Shown here piece by piece: positions 47,767-58,849 of a stretch of 64,000 bases of DNA (within the stretch, counting starts at the first letter, position 1; every line of letters starts with the position of its first letter). Under the pieces are notes generated by a model, which was given only the letters and a program-made list of their open reading frames with translations, did not search any database and was not told the origin of the DNA. The DNA lies in NCBI GenBank assembly GCA_015680685.1, contig MNCI01030754.1, positions 282,046 to 346,045 on the forward strand, given 5' to 3'. Made by a program: the position numbers and the translations under genes. Source of the DNA: Gnetum montanum (lineage: Eukaryota; Streptophyta; Gnetopsida; Gnetales; Gnetaceae).

Positions 47767-49085
47767 GACCCCCGCCCCCCTCCACAGAGCCAAGATAAGC
47801 CCCGAGAGGCGACCGCGCCACTAAAGGCGGAGGGCCTCGAGGAAGAAACGCGGTAGGTTAACCTGGGTGCCCTCCTTCAAGCACCTCAGGAAAGTGAAAT
47901 GCAGCCCCTGGAGTTTGGACACATTCCCCGACTGCAAAAGAAGCGTTCGACCAAGATGGCCGCATGAGCCCAGAGGCGCGGAAGGGACGTCCGAGGGTCC
48001 TGATGGCTCTACGTTCTTGGGGAAAACCCCTCGAAAAAGGTCGCAGAGTTATGGAGGCCGCAGGAGGTTGGCAGGATGACCTCCCCAGCGGCCGAGATCC
48101 CTAGGTAGTTGGCCAGGGCAGCCTCAGTCAAGCGAATTTCTCAGCCTCGGAAGAAGGTCTGATCGCCGCGCCAGTTAGTGAAGAAAGAGTTGTCAGGAAG
48201 GTCAAGGTCCCAGACCAGCCTCTACAGCAGGACGCCCCTTCCGCACTGGCAAACCATCCGCCACAGCTCCTCATCTGCCTGGAAGTCCGCGCAATCAGGT
48301 TCGTACGTCGGCGTCTGCCCCTTAGCGGCCACAATCTCGCGCAACGCCCGGCAGGTCTACTGGATAAGTTGCTGGGGGGTAGCCGTCTATGTAAAAACTA
48401 TGCGATTCCGCGCCTTCCAGGCATGCCAAAGTAACAGTGCCGACCAAGAATCGCCATCAAATCGCCGCGGGGGGGGGGTGGTCTTCTGCATGCGCGCCAA
48501 GTGGCGCGCATGTAGGGGCAGTCATAAACAAAGTGGTTGAGGGTCTCGGGGCCATGGCCACAACGCGGACACGTGGGGTCCTGCAGGATGTTGCGCTGCT
48601 GCAGAAACACACGCACGGGGAGCGCGGCGAAATGGAGCAGCCAGAGAAAGATTTTGACTTTCTCGGGGAGCCGCCCGCGCCAAACCGCCAGCCAACCGTC
48701 CTCAGGGGGTATTTATGGGTCAACAGGGCGCATGGCTCGAGGTGGAACCAGTTCAAACTTAACATCCGCCATACGTGCCGGCAGAGAAATAACCATGGCC
48801 TCAAAACATGCGAGCCAGACCTCCAGAGCGTGTACTTCCGGTGAACGATACGGCCCCACTGATTGCACTCCCCCCGAGCATGAGTGAGCCGGTTGACCAG
48901 CCGCTGCTGCCCCATCGTAGACTCATCCTCGAAAGTCGTGACCCCAAACCCCCCCCCCCTGGTCATACGAGGATGGGCCGCACGATGCCAATTGACAAGA
49001 TGGAGTGTGCTTCCCCCCTTGCCCCCCCGCCACAGGAAACAGCGGATCCGGGCGTTGATCTGGTGGATGATGGCCGCTAGGGTAA
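47767..49085 (-). pseudogene. L1-type LINE ORF2 C-terminal fragment
   Basis: GC-rich minus-strand coding. From 49083 leftward it reads INARIRCFLWRGGKGG and LHLVNWHRAAHP, the post-RT block of plant LINEs (FLWxG...HLVxWxxxxxP...GGxGV). After a frameshift between about 48850 and 48790 and a TAA near 48712 comes KIFLWLLHFAALPVR, then the zinc-binding motif CPRCGHGPETLNHFVYDC at 48571-48518 (zf-RVT). The 5' part of ORF2 (endonuclease, RT core) and a polyA tail are missing on both sides. Base composition and many CpGs contrast sharply with neighbours, so it is recent, little methylated, or misassembled. Confidence 0.8.
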
Positions 49086-49450
49086 TTTTGATTTACCCTA
49101 GCTAGCATAATTCCCAACATAATTTTAATTTATGCTATGAATTATGATTTACATTACAAGTTAGGCCAAACATGATTTGACATGAAGATGTCTTGGGGTC
49201 ACAATGAAATAGGTTTACATAGAAAATTTCTAAGAGGAACTTAAGACATTTCTTCTACTCTTAAATCCAAATCAAAGTTACATCAAAAGTTGCATGTAAT
49301 AAGCTCAACCTTTTCTTATTTGACTCAATTTTATCATAGGACTTCCTTATTCACAATCGAATTTCTTTTGAGGTGTTTTAATGTCTTTTGTGGTTACAAT
49401 TGCAAATATTGTATACTATCATGGACCAATTGATGAGGAGACCATACAAG
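49086..49450. other. AT-rich unassigned sequence
   Basis: Possibly the U3 remainder of the D LTR. No gene seen. Confidence 0.3.
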
Positions 49451-49462
49451 GTAGCATCGATG

Positions 49463-49650
49463 AGTTGAAGGGGACTACTAATTAGTCCAAGCCTTCAATG
49501 GAGACGAAGACAATTGTACTTAAGTGGAGGAAAGATTCTAGCACTTGAGAAGCCAGGACACATGAATATTTGATCCATTGGAAGGATTAGTCTATAGATG
49601 ATGTTATATGAATTAATGAGACCAAACTTCATGAGTGGGGAATCACTTTA
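49463..49650 (+). pseudogene. Chromodomain-like 3' end of a chromovirus pol
   Basis: Reading plus-strand codons from 49463 gives TIVLKWRKDSS, then HEYLIHWKD and SIDDV, then NETKLHEWGI. It matches the chromodomain core (EYLVKWxxxxxxDATWE) with four or more stops in place of other codons. A purine-rich AAAGGGTGAGAGAG and the LTR-like TGTAAGGACACC follow 50 bases later, the expected order at a chromovirus 3' end. The rest of pol is absent. Confidence 0.5.
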
Positions 49651-49701
49651 AATCATACTCCCTTTTTCACATGAGTACACTTTTTAAAGGGTGAGAGAGC
49701 T

Positions 49702-50770
49702 TATGTAAGGACACCTCTTATGATCCCCTTGTTCTTCTCTATGTATGTATGTTGTAAGTTTCAGGCTCTATGGAGATGTCTTGGAGGTTAATGAGATTTC
49801 TTTTCAAGAAGTTGGAACTGTGCAGGAGACATCTTAAATTTAGAGGAGATTTCTTGACCAAATTTGAGGTTTCTCAGAGGAGACATCTCCACAACACAAG
49901 AGACATCTTAAGCAAGATGTCTTACCTAAGAGAAAAAATCTTGTCCATGAAGGAGACATCTTCCAAAAATAACAAATGTATTTCGTAAAAGCTGGTTTTT
50001 GATAAGAAATGTCTTATCCAATGTTAGAAACAATTTTTATGACTAGGAAAATTTTAGAATTGGTCATTCCAATTTAGGAAACAAACAGAGTAAGTTGGAA
50101 AAAAATGGAAATAACTAAAGAGAAGATGCGAAGACCATGAAAATAACTAAAGAACCTCAAGTTGAATTGAGGGAATGTTTCTAGGTGTCTTTTCTCCTTG
50201 TTATCCATAAATATTAATGTAATTCACAATTGTTGGTACCATGAATAAGAAAGATAGCTTTTAAGTATGGAAAGCTTAGCAAGATAAGGTGTGTAAGCAC
50301 ACATAGTGAGTGCAATTGGTGATTTCAACTTCAAGATCAACTATGTGGTGTGTTAGCTTGTGTGTTCTATTCTCTTGTATCTTACTTGTAAGTTGAGATC
50401 TCAATCCCAAGTTATGGGAGATATTTTTTGTTAGTTGTATCTTGCATTCAGAATAACGATTGTGTGGCTATAAAGCCTCATGCTCTACAATATCATTTGA
50501 GTGTGAAAGATATTTAGATGTTTATGGGTTTTGGAAACCCTATTGTAATCTTCTAATTAAATAATTTAAGATAGCTAGTTTTCTTATTTTCTAGTAAATT
50601 AATTATCTTTTCATAATATCTAGATTTAGTATTTAAAGGTGATTTAATTGTGGAGTGTACCTGATCCCATAGCCTTATCCCAATTATTGAAATTGAAACT
50701 AAAATTTTTACGTATGTATATTGAAATCCCTTGGATCATTTGGACCAATTTTAGAATTCCTTTTATAGAA
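49702..50770 (+). repeat. LTR-like region with reiterated GAGACATCT word
   Basis: Starts TGTAAGGACACC after a purine tract. The word GGAGACATCT or its reverse AGATGTCT occurs about eight times between 49773 and 50020. TATCCATAAATATTAATG near 50200 may be TATA or polyadenylation context. The right end is not defined. Confidence 0.35.
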
Positions 50771-50790
50771 TTTTTATTAATTTATAACTC

Positions 50791-50868
50791 AGTGCTACCT
50801 AGTAGAATCAAACCTGTGACCTAAGGTTACTAGGCTAAGATCCTTACCACTAAACATGCATGGATTTG
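50791..50868 (-). repeat. tRNA-like SINE head 1
   Basis: On the minus strand a box-B sequence GGTTTGATTCT (50814-50804) lies about 28 bases downstream of an A-box-like TTAGTGGTAAGG (50853-50842), as in tRNA genes and tRNA-derived SINEs. No intact cloverleaf can be drawn, so it is not a functional tRNA. Confidence 0.5.
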
Positions 50869-52027
50869 GCTATATGAGTTTTTTTCATGTCATTTACTTT
50901 TATAAAAGCTTGAATAAGCATTAATACCCAAATTTGGGATGCCTTTATATATGTAATAAAATTGAGTATGTTTCAATATACCTCTTTGTTTGTGTATGCA
51001 TGTGTGTGTTAGGAACATAGAACCATTACATCATAACAACAAATTATGGAGTCCTTAAGGAATTTAAGCTAAAGATTCATCATAAGACCAATAGATACAA
51101 GAACAATCATCCAACAAAAGTAACATATTGTAATAAGAAGTACTAATCCCATACATTGCATCATATTCAATGCCTGATAGAACCATCATCTTAAACTCTC
51201 AAAAGGATCAACAAACGTAGGTACATACAACTATTTTTCACAAACTAGAAGTCATTGATGATAATTCCTTAGCATATTGTAAGATTTCTTACCACAAAAT
51301 TTTGAGCTAGAGCATGTTTATGTTTTGTGCTAGAGCTCACCCTAATAAGAAAGAAACTTTCTCAAAGTCAACCAACATTGTAATCATTCAACCACTTTTA
51401 TTCTAGGTAGATGACACATGATTGTATCATCTACTTGTGATAACTATTCTCATAACTAGGAAACTCAAGAGTCATTAAAATCCCTTTAAATTAAGGTAGA
51501 TGACACATGTATATGTCATCTACTTGTGGAAACTATTCATACAAGTTGATTCTCTACAAGAGTAAGATTAACATCTATATACTCTTCTTTCACCATCTCA
51601 TTTGTCACTCATAGCTACTTCACAAAAGCGTTTAAATGAGTTTTTCAAATTGTTACATTTGATTAGTCCATTGTAAGGATTAGGACTAACTAGAGCATCA
51701 TAGAAATTTGAACTTCCTTTGCTCTTCTTCTTGTGCACCATAGTAATATGTGAACCATGACCAGAAAATCACGTGCATGAATGATAAACCAAAAATACCA
51801 AGTGAAAGTAATGAATCTTGATCTACAACCTAGGCTTTTATATTAAGTGTAACAACACTACTTTGGGAAAGCACCACTTGGCACCAACTAAGTGTCCAAA
51901 TTTAGCCAATTGTTTCAAAGTAGACTCAAGGTGGACTATGCCTTAATATCCTCAAGAACCTACGAGTAGGGCACATTGAGGGTTTAAGATATGTACTCTT
52001 AATACATATAGTCTAATTAGAACCTAA
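50869..52027. other. Unassigned AT-rich sequence between SINE heads
   Basis: Apart from the hairpin pair at 51407-51523 I see no gene or clear element boundary. Confidence 0.35.
51407..51523. repeat. Duplicated 28-nt hairpin
   Basis: GTAGATGACA...TGTCATCTAC forms a perfect 10-bp stem at 51496-51523. A second copy at 51407-51434 differs by one stem mismatch and its loop. The downstream ACTTGTG and AACTATTC blocks are duplicated too. The two are 89 bases apart. Confidence 0.8.
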
Positions 52028-52108
52028 AAACTTAATATTACCCATCAAAATTGAATCCACAACTTGGATTTTCTAAATTAAGAGTCTTACCACTAGGCTA
52101 GCATCTTA
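52028..52108 (-). repeat. tRNA-like SINE head 2
   Basis: The minus strand reads GCTAGCCTAGTGGTAAG (52102-52086); its TAGCCTAGTGG fits the pol III A-box consensus. GGATTCAATTT (52058-52048) stands in the B-box position. It lies beside the 3' end of an RTE-type LINE fragment. Confidence 0.5.
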
Positions 52109-52124
52109 TTGTTATATACCTCTT

Positions 52125-52935
52125 TGTTGATTCCCTTCAACTTTAATAAAGCAACCTCTTCTAACAAGGACATTATTTAGTCTTCTTAGCACAGGACTAA
52201 ACCATCTAAGATGACTTTCCTTAATCTTCTCATCTATCAATGTTACTCCTAATTTCTCTAATAAAAGGCCTGTTAATTCAATTTTTCCATGTTATACCTA
52301 ACATCCACTTTAGCACATGTATCTTTGCTACACGTATGTGTTAAACCTAATGCTTTTTAATAGGCCAACTTTTGCACCATAAAGGACCATAGGTCTTATT
52401 GTAGTTTTCTAGAAGTTACCGTTCAACCTAGTAGGGATTCTTCTATCATAAAACACCCCACTAGCTTCTTTTCATTTCTTTCATTCTAACTCAATTCTAT
52501 TCATTACATCATTATTAATATTATCATCTATTTGAATAACATACCCAAAGTATCTAAATTATTTACAGTGAGTAACTTCTTAGTTTTTGATTTTAATCAT
52601 TGTATCTTCATTGCTTTCTTTTCACTATAAGAGCACTTCATATATGTTATTTTACTTCTATAAATGTTCAACCCCTTTACTCCTAGGGTGTTTTTCCAAG
52701 TCTCCCTTATTGCTGTCATAACTTCCTTAAATTCATCAACTAAAATAATATAATCAACAAAGTGCATATATGAAGGAATACCATCTTAAATATATATAGG
52801 TAATTTATCCATAATAATGAAAAATAAATAAGGACTTACAACAAAACATTAGTGTAGCCCTACCTTCAAAATTTTATACATAAATAGTTAAAAGTTGAGT
52901 TATTACTTCATCACATATGTCTTGAATAATATTTA
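52125..52935 (-). pseudogene. RTE-type LINE reverse transcriptase fragment
   Basis: Minus-strand reading gives VSPYLFFIIMDKL and DGIPSYMHFVDYIILVDE, the RT block of plant RTE elements. The catalytic FADD is replaced by FVDY at 52761-52750. ETWKNTLGVKGLNIYRSK and MKCSYS follow, as in the conserved thumb. Further left the MRRLRKVILDGLVLC-like tail near 52200 matches the C-terminal MRENRLRWFGHV-type block. Stops and a few frame breaks occur; the N-terminal endonuclease is absent, cut off by the LTR of F at 52942. Confidence 0.8.
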
Positions 52936-52941
52936 TATATC

Positions 52942-53900
52942 TAATGAGCATCAAAGTGTCGTGTCGACTGGCCCCCATTGATGCAGCCTCCTCAATAGGC
53001 CTCCGTCGATGGGGCCCTATTTACATGATGTTGCCCCATCAACGAGGCTGCATCGATGTAGCATTTGCTACATCTACAAGGCCCCATCGACATAGTCCTA
53101 TAGCAAAAACTATAATTACAAGCTCACAACCATGTTTATGAGAAAAGGAAGTCATAGTAGTAGTAGAGCTCTTGCAATTTTTCCATTTGAAAGTTAGAAT
53201 ATTTCTCTGAGTGCCTGTAGCAGGAGTCAGAAAGTGTATAGATCTTTATTCAAGCACTATTGTACTTGAACCACACCAGTGTGTACAAAAATAAAGATGA
53301 GCCTTTTGATCAAACCTTGTAGCTCTTAGAATAGATTAATTATTTATTTATACATTCATTATTCTCATTAAATATGCAATTAATTAAGCTAAATTAGAAT
53401 TTAAGTGATTAGTTAATTATTTCAGCTAAATAGATTAAACACATGACTATGACCACTTCAAGCATAAACACGTATTCACTTGGTAATCCCAATAGTGTTA
53501 TTGCTTGGTGCACCTAGTAGCATAGCACTTGGTAACCTAGCAGTGGATACGTGGGTTTAGGACATGTATAAAAAATGGGACCATATGCTTATGTTAGAAC
53601 TACTTAGAGACTAGTTAGTTAGTTAAAGTAAATTAGGTGTTAAATTACTTTATCTCTCTACTTTAAGCATTAAAGAACATAAAACATAAAACAATTAAAA
53701 TTATATGCCTCGATTACACTTAACCATATCATGTGCATCACAAGTGTAATTGGGAAGACAATGAACAACCATTAGGGCAAGGTTCACTTTTTAGAAGACT
53801 AGTGTACTGGAAACTATAGAGTCCATGGAATTCAACTAAATCATGCATGAAGGCTTTGTGATTTGTATGGTTGGGCATAGGGGTACCTCTCCACTCATCA
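52942..53900 (+). repeat. 5' LTR of element F (959 bp)
   Basis: TAATGAG (decayed TGATGAG) to CTCATCA. The first 170 bases reiterate GTCGATGGGGCC / GGCCCCATCGACA words. The length and all downstream blocks match the LTRs of C. Confidence 0.8.
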
Positions 53901-53920
53901 TTGGTGCCATTGCTAGGGAA
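53901..53920 (+). other. Primer-binding site of element F
   Basis: TTGGTGCCATTGCTAGGGAA, a decayed tRNA-Asp-type site directly after the LTR. Confidence 0.8.
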
Positions 53921-54051
53921 CTCTTTTTGTTGAAATGTGCACTATCTAGGATTAGTGAACATTATTAATATCATTGGATGAAACCCAAGGTCAACATCAT
54001 TCTCAAATTATATAATTACAAAATCACATTGATATTTTATTTGTTTGCAAA

Positions 54052-56300
54052 ATGTCTTCTTCTCACAAGCATGAATATGTCAAACTATCAATCCCACAAT
54101 AGTGCAAGGTGGTATATACTCATCTAGATGAGTATGTACCTTATTTCACTTTCATCCTACACCAGGATGAACAATTGCAATGGCATGATATGGAGGGCAA
54201 CATTGTAATACACCCCAATCAATTTGTGCCCATGATGCTACTTCAAACTCTTACGAAGTTAGGCATCCAAGATCTTCGAGAGAAATATGTTGTGAATGGT
54301 TATGAAACTCAGGACTACCATCCCACTAGCACACAAGATTAACACCATGAGAAGCATCATGAGGTTGTGAAGGGGAAACAGTTCACCAATCCCTTATTCT
54401 TGCTAAACCAAGTTGATAATGAGGGTCCTTTCTCTAAAGGCTCTAAACATGAAAATTTCCCACCTCTCATCACTGATGATGGGGTTGTGAACCTGAATCT
54501 ACATTCCACTATCAACAAACTAGGTTTAGGAAACATGGTAGTCAAAGTAGGGGGCTCAGACAAGCATCAAGATAATAAGAAATCTAACAAATGCGGCTGT
54601 GAAAATTGAAGGGGAATTGGTAGACACCATGGTGGTGGCAGTCCTCCTCCCTCTTCATCCTCTTCATCTATATCCTCTTCTTCCTCTTCTTCTGGTTTGG
54701 AAAGACACCATAGAAGGAACAATCATGAAGAAGGTGAATAACATGACCATTTTAATTGAAGGGGTAACAGAGGACATCATCGGAAACATTGAAATGATGA
54801 TGATGAGCCTTTATTAGCAACTCAAAGCATGCTTAACATTGCAAAGGCAGTTGAGATCCTAACTAGGCGTCTGAAAGATAGTCAGATCAAGCACTTAGAC
54901 ATGAACAATATCCCAAGATTTGAGGGGGAATATAATTCTGATCCACAGACACATCTACAAGCTTTCCATGATGCTTGTGCCTTACAAAACATTGAAAATG
55001 ATTGGCAAAAGTTGCAGCTATTCCCTAGGACACTCATCAAGGACGTAGAGAGCTTGTATCGACCCTTAGAGCTAGAATCTATCCATATATGGAGTACCGT
55101 GTTGGAATTATTTAATGAAAAATACCAAACATACTCCAGAGTGTCTAGTCTAAGAAGGCAAATCCAAGGCTAGAAACAGGGAATACATGAATCCTTGGAT
55201 GCCATCATGAGTAGATATTATTCTCTCTTACATCAATGCCTTGGCCATGGTTATTCTCAGAGGGAACAACTCTGCCACATCATAGATGAGCTCAGAGCAA
55301 AAACTAGAAGAACTCTTGGGGTTTATGCCCAAGGGAGACTATCCAAACTGAGAGCTCATCAAATACAAAGGTTGATAGAGTAAGTAGAAAAAGAGAAAGG
55401 TGAGTTGCAAAAAAGGGAAAGTAAAAAGAAATATAATAAATATCCTTCCATTAGGAAAAGGAAGGTTTGATTCTATGATAAGGAGGATTCACCACTCGAC
55501 AAAGTGATGAACAAGAAAACCTTGCCTATCCAAAGACTTATTTTGACATTTTGGCAAAGGTTAATAAACTATGGGACTCTTTAGATAAGAAGTTCCAAAC
55601 TACTATGAAGGTTTTTGAAGAATCCAAAGAGCGAAATAGTAACTGTGACCATAGGAGGCACAAAGAAGCTGAATGTGCCTACTAGAGAGGTAAGGGTAGA
55701 ACTACTACAGTAGAAGAAATTGTGGAGATAGACTCTGATGATGATTCTGGATGTGACATTTGTCAATATGAACATCTGGAGAAATTTTTCCCTATGCTGT
55801 CACACTTACAAGAGTCTGGGATGTATGCAATGAATCCTCAACTAGCAAGGAGGCAAGCATCCAGATGATTACCTTACCCTCAAGGCAATCCAAGGTAGTT
55901 CCCACTAGAAACATCAAGCTTACTATCCAAGTGAAGCACCATCACAACCATACAAGTAATACTAGTAGTGGCACCAACCACAATTGTGGTGAATGCCACC
56001 GCTAAGACAGTAGTACCCTTATAGATAACTAGATCCATATAAGTACTATGTTTAGCAAACTATTTCTCCACAAAGCTCTACAAGCCACACCTCATTCCAA
56101 CATCGCTATTATCCTCCAGAGTACCATTGAACTCATTCACCATCTACTCTAGGAGAGCATCCATATCCATACCATCCTTTGCATCTATCTACACACATCC
56201 CTCCACCCTCAACCTAGTTACCTCCTACTCTATCCATGTAAGGTGAAATTCCCCATAGCTACAACAATGAAATGCTACGAGGGCTGTAAATTTACAACCA
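54052..56300 (+). pseudogene. gag of element F
   Basis: ATGTCTTCTTCTCACAAGC start. N-terminal FTFILHQDEQLQWHDMEGN block at 54135. The core, open in 54829-55173 and 55195-55383, reads QTHLQAFHDACAL, LFPRTLIKDV, LELFNEKYQTYS and LGHGYSQREQLCHIIDEL, a complete retrotransposon gag domain. The zinc knuckle at 55752-55790 reads CDICQYEHLEKFF: the last cysteine is phenylalanine. It shows what E has lost. Stops separate the pieces. Confidence 0.8.
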
Positions 56301-56449
56301 ACCTTCTAGCCAAGTGGTTCAGAAAAATCCACCCAAACCCTCACAACCTAATGTGGCTGGTTGCCCTATATCTCCAACATCCTCATCCTCTACATCAAAC
56401 ACATTCGAGGACTCTTCAAACCAAACTCCACCTCAGATTTGCACTGTGA

Positions 56450-56960
56450 TGCTAACTCATGTTGTTTCTGATTGGATCCAGGCTAGCAACCTTTCCACAA
56501 AATGATCTTACCTAAGAAGTCCTCTTATTTACTTACAAATTGCTAGACATTAGCCATGCAAGGCTCTTCTTGATTCTAGTTCTAATGTTAATCTCACCTC
56601 CTATGACATGTATAAGGCTTGGAACCTACCAACTCTCAAGAAGAGCAATATCCATTTGGAATTGGTAAATCAATCAATCGTTGTTCCTTTGGGATTAGTA
56701 GAGGACATTGTGACCACAATTTGTGGGTGATTCTACCCTGCCAATTTTCTGGTGATCAAGATTAAAAATTGCAAAGGTAACTTTCCTATCATTATGGGAA
56801 GGGCTTGGTTAAGTATGGTTGATGCACAAATGGACATCAAGGACCTCTCCTTGGAAATCTCCAAGGAGAATAAATTTGGACTACTAGAGAAGAAGCATGT
56901 TCCATGCATTGTGTATAATGATAACAAGTGTAATTGTATGCAAAAAATTTAGTCCATCAA
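56450..56960 (+). pseudogene. Aspartic protease of element F
   Basis: Active-site stretch near 56570-56600 reads LLDSSSNVNL, DSS in place of DSG. Frame 56752-56952 carries FPIIMGRAWLSMVDAQM, the C-terminal protease signature. Stops lie between. Confidence 0.75.
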
Positions 56961-57090
56961 AAGTACATACATTAAAGCATGCAATCAATGTGCACAAGAA
57001 ATAGATATCCAAATGTGTCTATATGTAGCAGTCATAAAATAGGAGACCACCTAGTGGCTAATAGCTAACTCTATCAGTAGCACACAATGC

Positions 57091-58261
57091 ATGGAACCCT
57101 CTAAGAGCCTGACATGTGCTTATATCAAAGGTATGAATGAACTTGAGAAAGTTCATCACCAACTCTCTGATGATGAAAATGATGATACCTTTTGGGAAGA
57201 GCTAGAAATTCTTGACAGTTTCAAGCCCCTAGAGTTAAAAACTCTACCAGGTGGCATGAAGTATGCATTTTTAGATAATGGCAAGTTGGTTATCATCAAT
57301 GCAAATCTTGCTCCTAAATAGAAAGATAACTTGTTAAGCATGGTCAACAAATGGTTAACAACCTTTGCTTAATCATATCCTAAGTTGACTAGAATCAATC
57401 CAAGGATATGCCAACATTGCATTTACACTAACTTGGCCATGAAGCCAAGAAGGTAACCACAAAGATAGTTGAATCCCAAGTTAAAGCAAATCATCAAAGA
57501 GGAAATAGAATAACTCTTCAAGGCTAGGTTCATCTATCCCATCATAGATAGTGAGTGGGTTAGCCCACTCATAATTCTACATCGAATTTAGGTTATTAAA
57601 CATGGCAAAATTTAAAGATCATTTTCCATTGTCATTTGTGAACTAAGTTTTGGACACTATCTCTAGGAATTACTATTATAGCTTCTTAGATGGTTATAGT
57701 GGCTATAACCAAATCCAGATTACGTTAGAAGATCAGAACAAAACAACATTCATGAGTTCATGGGCGACATTTTCATATTACAAGATGTCATTTGATCTAT
57801 GCAATGCCCCTGTAACATTTCAATGCTTGGTCCTTAGTATTTTTCAATAGCAAATTGGTAGCAGGGTAGAAGTCTTCATGGATGACTTCTCTAACTATGG
57901 GGCTACATTTGAGCAAGCCCTAGACTACCTTGAGCAAGTACTCAAAAGATGTGTTGAAAAAAACCTTAGGCTTAATTAGTAGAAAATCCATTTAATGGTT
58001 CAGGAAGGCATAGTACTAGGGCATATAATTACTCAAGCTAGGATTGAGGTAGACCCTGAGAAGATAAGGGTCATCCAAGGAATCACATGCCAACCATAGA
58101 TAGTCAAAAACATCTAATCATTCCTCGAACACACTAGCTACTATTGGTGATTCATAGAGAATTTCTCTAAGATAGCAAATTTTTTGGTCGAGCTTACAAA
58201 GAAAGATGCTTCATTCATCTAGACCAAAGAGTGTGAACATGCATTCCAATAACTAAAACAC
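57091..58261 (+). pseudogene. Reverse transcriptase of element F
   Basis: Linker frame 57091-57321 (LKTLPGGMKYAFL), fingers near 57400-57600 with frame breaks and an apparent deletion of the PKKGGKWRV segment, palm in frame 57650-57850 (LDGYSGYNQIQI, FDLCNAPVTF), FMDD at 57875-57886, then the thumb. Catalytic aspartates are kept; numerous TAG codons interrupt it. Confidence 0.8.
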
Positions 58262-58660
58262 AAAATCATGGAAACTCCAATTCTACATGCACCATTTCAC
58301 ATAATGATGGATGCATCTAATTATGCCTTGGGAGCCATGCTTACACAATTGGATGATAAGAAACATCCATATTACATCCATTGCATAAGTCGAAGCATTG
58401 TGGATGCACAGTTGAACTATACCACAACTAAGAAAAAACTAATAACATTAGTGTATGCTCTTGAAAATTTCTGGCACTATGTGCTTGGCTATAAGGTGTT
58501 TGTGCACATAGTTCACAATGCCATCTGCTTCCTAATGAATAAGCCAATAGTGAGCCCCCATATCATCTGGTGGTTTATAATCTTGCAAAAATTCAATCTC
58601 ACAATGGTAGGTTAGAAAGAAACTAAGAATGTGGTCGTTGACCATCTCTTTTGATTAAGA
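58262..58660 (+). pseudogene. RNase H of element F
   Basis: The frame from 58268 reads IMMDASNYALGAMLTQLDD, keeping the first catalytic D, then YALENFWHYVLGYKVFVHI. The next D (VHTDH in E) is lost. It is the longest open RNase H frame of the three elements. Confidence 0.8.
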
Positions 58661-58849
58661 TGGGATAACAAAGAGGAGGAAAGTCCACTCTCTAATCAAT
58701 TTCTGGATGAACTCCTCTTTACAAGAGCAATAAATGACGAAGTGCCCATAGAAAAAAAATGGTACAACGGCATCCTCACTTACCTTCTCACTTATGAGAT
58801 GCCATAAGATTTTGACTTTACGAAGAAACAACAGTTTCTTCATCGGGCT

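Noticed and set aside
48178-49105. Plus-strand frames of 70-135 codons
   Set aside because: Antisense of GC-rich LINE coding; no recognisable domain.
50791-52108. Two tRNA genes
   Set aside because: Box A and B are present but no acceptor stem or anticodon arm can be formed; SINE heads fit better.
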